From NCBI GenBank assembly GCA_003695605.1, contig RFIK01000121.1, forward strand, positions 1-9,371: a DNA stretch of 9,371 bases, read 5' to 3'. Positions 8,301 through 9,371 of this stretch are shown piece after piece. Origin of the DNA: Chlorobiota bacterium (GTDB lineage: Bacteria > Bacteroidota > Ignavibacteria > Kapaibacteriales > NICIL-2). Made by a program: the position numbers and the translations under genes. Every line of letters starts with the position of its first letter. Positions within the stretch are counted from its first letter, which is position 1. The notes under the pieces are model-generated. The model had not been told where the DNA came from and ran no database searches. It saw only the letters and a list, made by a program, of their open reading frames with translations.

Positions 8301-8776
8301 CGACGTAGATCGGCGGGGAGGATGCCGTCCTCCCGCAGTCCGCTAATAACCTCAGCAAGGCGCTCGATGATGCTCCAACTCGGCCTGCCAGTTGGTGCGT
8401 AGAAGGGAAGCTTGCCATCACGAGCAAGGTTGCTGATAGCCTGTTCGAAGAGTGCAAGCCGCATTCCGTCGCTCAGCGGCAGTGTCGTATCATCGGGGAA
8501 GAGCTGTCCATAGAGAGCCGCACCGAGCCGGGCAAGGTTGTACACCTGAAAGCCGATGAGCGGACGTCCCGTCTTCTGAGCGACACGCCGAGTAATTTCG
8601 CGAAGTAGCCACCGCACCCTGCGTCCTGTCGGGACCACGTAGCAAATCCGACTGTGGGGTCCAGCCGAGAGCACCGATTCGAGGAAGCCGAGACTATCGA
8701 AGCCATCGGCGCTCATCGAAGCAGCAACCCGATCGGCGAACGGACCGGCAGCTCGATTGGTCAGCAGATAGGACAT
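5393..8776 (-). CDS. AddB-type PD-(D/E)XK nuclease / inactivated helicase subunit with iron-sulfur cysteines
   Basis: A single 1127-aa frame resembling AddB of the AddAB double-strand-break resection complex, which degrades DNA ends and prepares them for RecA. The N-terminal two thirds look like a UvrD-family helicase fold without a Walker A: the equivalent position reads VVPTGRRVRWLL (about 47-58), with no GxGKT/S. A helicase-like segment, EQTRGIPYDVYILCGMVDGEFP, lies near the middle. The C-terminal nuclease domain is complete: His834 (GSVLHRIL), Asp960 (GKIDRIE), Asp977 and Lys979 (ADYKRS), then Gln997 and Tyr1001 (QMPLY). Four cysteines that would hold a 4Fe-4S cluster flank it: Cys802 (ARCPYQYF) and Cys1097, Cys1100, Cys1106 (CEQCSFGSVC), the AddB arrangement and nearly B. 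subtilis spacing. Length agrees with AddB (about 1150 aa). No addA is adjacent. The ATG at 8776 is used; no Shine-Dalgarno precedes it. Sixty bases separate its stop from nuoJ. It could be annotated simply as a PD-(D/E)XK nuclease family protein. Confidence 0.88.
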   Translation of the reverse strand: MSYLLTNRAAGPFADRVAASMSADGFDSLGFLESVLSAGPHSRICYVVPTGRRVRWLLREITRRVAQKTGRPLIGFQVYNLARLGAALYGQLFPDDTTLPLSDGMRLALFEQAISNLARDGKLPFYAPTGRPSWSIIERLAEVISGLREDGILPADLRRDLENESEPFAIDRARLADVLAIYEQYLALLQGRFRDDTTVYERVGDAFLTGQYHVDFPPILIEGFSEFRVPELRMLGALATSTIAVCIVLAYSEVNGPLFGNLQRTLDTLTALGFTTRRFDPDPEQQPRWLRPRAAYLRRWLFNTEKEIRNPEFNACITTIGCTNRLEEVTLIAKYTKHCLVKLGYKPHQICVAMRDPERYADLFRELFSVHGIPANISDRFRLDRSPVAVALMSILAIITHGWRREDVHRALANPLVRFVKEDGSVIDATTINNVAERQRITGGHTHGGLNGWLARLRRALDHANHYLHTLRDDPYADPLDIRHAEQDYEQIHRALDDIEHLARVLTSDQQMMTPQEFCAFIRDSVLVGAGILGSIEESFERSWSLVKDSPESITHAELLEQETRAYAAIIEVLTEIEHSWSAEEPTKRKLADFAELLSVMIRATRYQIAEKPSYGVTVTSIEQTRGIPYDVYILCGMVDGEFPRAYSTEYFLGKELPESEERHIRAERIQFYDALTNNPSALERNTWRMLITYPRMTSTGEQLVRSSFIDKLFKITMLQERCYESHRLLAEYQHNPSEYAEFEWLVAITSPEEAQRSRSSTCISPWRPVADVRLDADALRSIQPLLEHPFSATDFEQYARCPYQYFAEHILRLRPPQEQELALSQRDVGSVLHRILYRFYGTLLDQEVTSQGGVPSVRLDPNERERYRQLLVEIASGELERLRHSHPLFALESELLLGTETDAGLLDQWLDRELERFAEGWEYAPALFELAFGMRASQKEQPHDAIQLSPTLTLRGKIDRIELARRGSVWHAIIADYKRSQPGASNAAIEKGTAFQMPLYMLAASRLLRERLGSDPILDGGIYYILQPKGDDAYPIAMPQEANRYAQSRKSSRSRVLKNYPEQQELLKRALEHAERIVSDIRRGIFPVAPRSPSVCEQCSFGSVCRIRQLRDDGIIGIHAQGEATE

Positions 8777-8823
8777 TGCCCGGGTGCAGTGGTGTTGGTA
8801 GTGCCAAATTACACGCGGAGACG
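8777..8823. promoter_or_regulatory. 47-bp divergent intergenic region between the nuclease gene and riboflavin synthase
   Basis: This is the only divergent gap in the window, so it should hold or adjoin promoters for both directions. On the - strand TGTAAT (8808-8813) matches a sigma-70 -10 in 5 of 6 positions and lies about 31 bases from the nuclease ATG, but no good -35 sits upstream. For the + strand no paired -35/-10 is evident; the promoter may lie inside the nuclease gene. GGAG (8817-8820), only three bases from the riboflavin synthase ATG, is a possible weak ribosome-binding site. There is too little room for an FMN riboswitch, and none of its conserved sequence is seen. Confidence 0.35.
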
Positions 8824-9371
8824 ATGTTCACAGGTCTTGTCGAGGAGGTCGGTGTCCTTCGGAGCGTACGCTACACCGACGGCGGGCGCGAGCTGACGAT
8901 TGGAGCAAGCCGAGTGGTGGATGACTTAGCTGTCGGTGATTCTATCGCGGTGCAGGGCGTGTGCCTAACGGTTACAGAACGTGGAGAGGACTGGTTTCGC
9001 GTCCGCGCAATCGAAGAGACGCTTCGGAAGACAACGCTCGGCTCTTTCGAGGAGAAGGCACACGTCAATTTGGAACGCGCCCTGCTGCCGACGCGACGTC
9101 TTGGCGGGCATATTGTCCACGGGCACATCGAAACAGTAGGACGCATTGCAGCACTGGAGCCGCTGCAGTCGAGTTGGGAACTCTGGGTCGAGTGTCCCAA
9201 GGAATACATGCGCTACGTTGTCCCGCTCGGTTCGATTGCACTCGATGGAATCAGTTTGACCGTTGCCCGAATCCAGGCGGAGCAATTTATGGTTGCTATC
9301 ATTCCTCACACATGGGAGCAAACAACTCTCCGCTTCCGGCGCGTTGGCGATGGCGTCAATCTCGAATTCGA
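8824..9371 (+). CDS. ribE: Riboflavin synthase alpha subunit, 3' end outside window
   Basis: Riboflavin synthase dismutates two 6,7-dimethyl-8-ribityllumazine molecules into riboflavin and a pyrimidinedione, the last step of riboflavin synthesis. The frame is open from the ATG at 8824 to the window end, giving 182 complete residues of a family usually 195-220 long, so only the tail is missing. It starts with the canonical MFTGLVEEVG. The two homologous lumazine-binding repeats are both visible: repeat 1 has VQGVCLTV (about 44-51, with the conserved Cys) and repeat 2 has ALDGISLTV (about 139-147, with the active-site Ser). GGHIVHGHIE (about 97-106) and IPHTWEQTTL (about 159-168) are further family signatures. 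It reads divergently from the nuclease gene across 47 bp. The symbol is ribE in E. coli-style naming (ribC in some species, where ribE denotes lumazine synthase). Confidence 0.96.
   Translation, partial: MFTGLVEEVGVLRSVRYTDGGRELTIGASRVVDDLAVGDSIAVQGVCLTVTERGEDWFRVRAIEETLRKTTLGSFEEKAHVNLERALLPTRRLGGHIVHGHIETVGRIAALEPLQSSWELWVECPKEYMRYVVPLGSIALDGISLTVARIQAEQFMVAIIPHTWEQTTLRFRRVGDGVNLEF

Noticed and set aside
8795..8807. TTGG-N5-CCAA inverted repeat in the divergent gap as an operator
   Set aside because: Only four matched bases per arm, which is expected by chance, and no second copy is seen.

Overview
The window reads as ordinary bacterial chromosome, tightly packed, with moderately high GC (roughly mid-50s percent by eye). 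It holds seven protein-coding genes and almost no free intergenic DNA. A secreted cell-wall amidase with an AMIN-like domain and two subunits of respiratory complex I suggest a diderm, respiring bacterium. The gene set would suit a Bacteroidota/Chlorobiota-type lineage (Ignavibacteria or Kapabacteria-like), but no marker in the window settles this and the placement is a low-confidence guess. No RNA gene, CRISPR array, insertion sequence or phage gene is visible.

Layout. On the + strand, bases 1-4506 form a translationally coupled run: the 3' part of a tyrosine-recombinase-like gene (cut by the window edge), an N-acetylmuramoyl-L-alanine amidase whose ATG overlaps the recombinase stop (ATGA), and polyphosphate kinase 1 whose GTG overlaps the amidase stop (GTGA) behind a good Shine-Dalgarno. 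On the - strand, bases 4496-8776 carry a second run read in the opposite direction: a large AddB-type PD-(D/E)XK nuclease, then nuoJ and nuoK. The two runs converge and their last 11 bases overlap (ppk 3' end against nuoK 3' end). A 47-bp divergent gap separates the nuclease from the start of riboflavin synthase alpha, which runs off the right edge.

How the genes work together. Most products are housekeeping: peptidoglycan hydrolysis, polyphosphate storage, double-strand-break repair, NADH:quinone oxidoreductase and riboflavin synthesis. They do not form one pathway. The points most worth a second look are the recombinase-like protein, which appears to lack two canonical catalytic residues (Arg I and the first His); the nuoJ-nuoK pair sitting behind a DNA-repair gene instead of inside a nuo operon; and the nuclease, which has a complete nuclease/iron-sulfur half but no recognisable Walker A and no adjacent addA. 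I see no convincing new multi-gene system.
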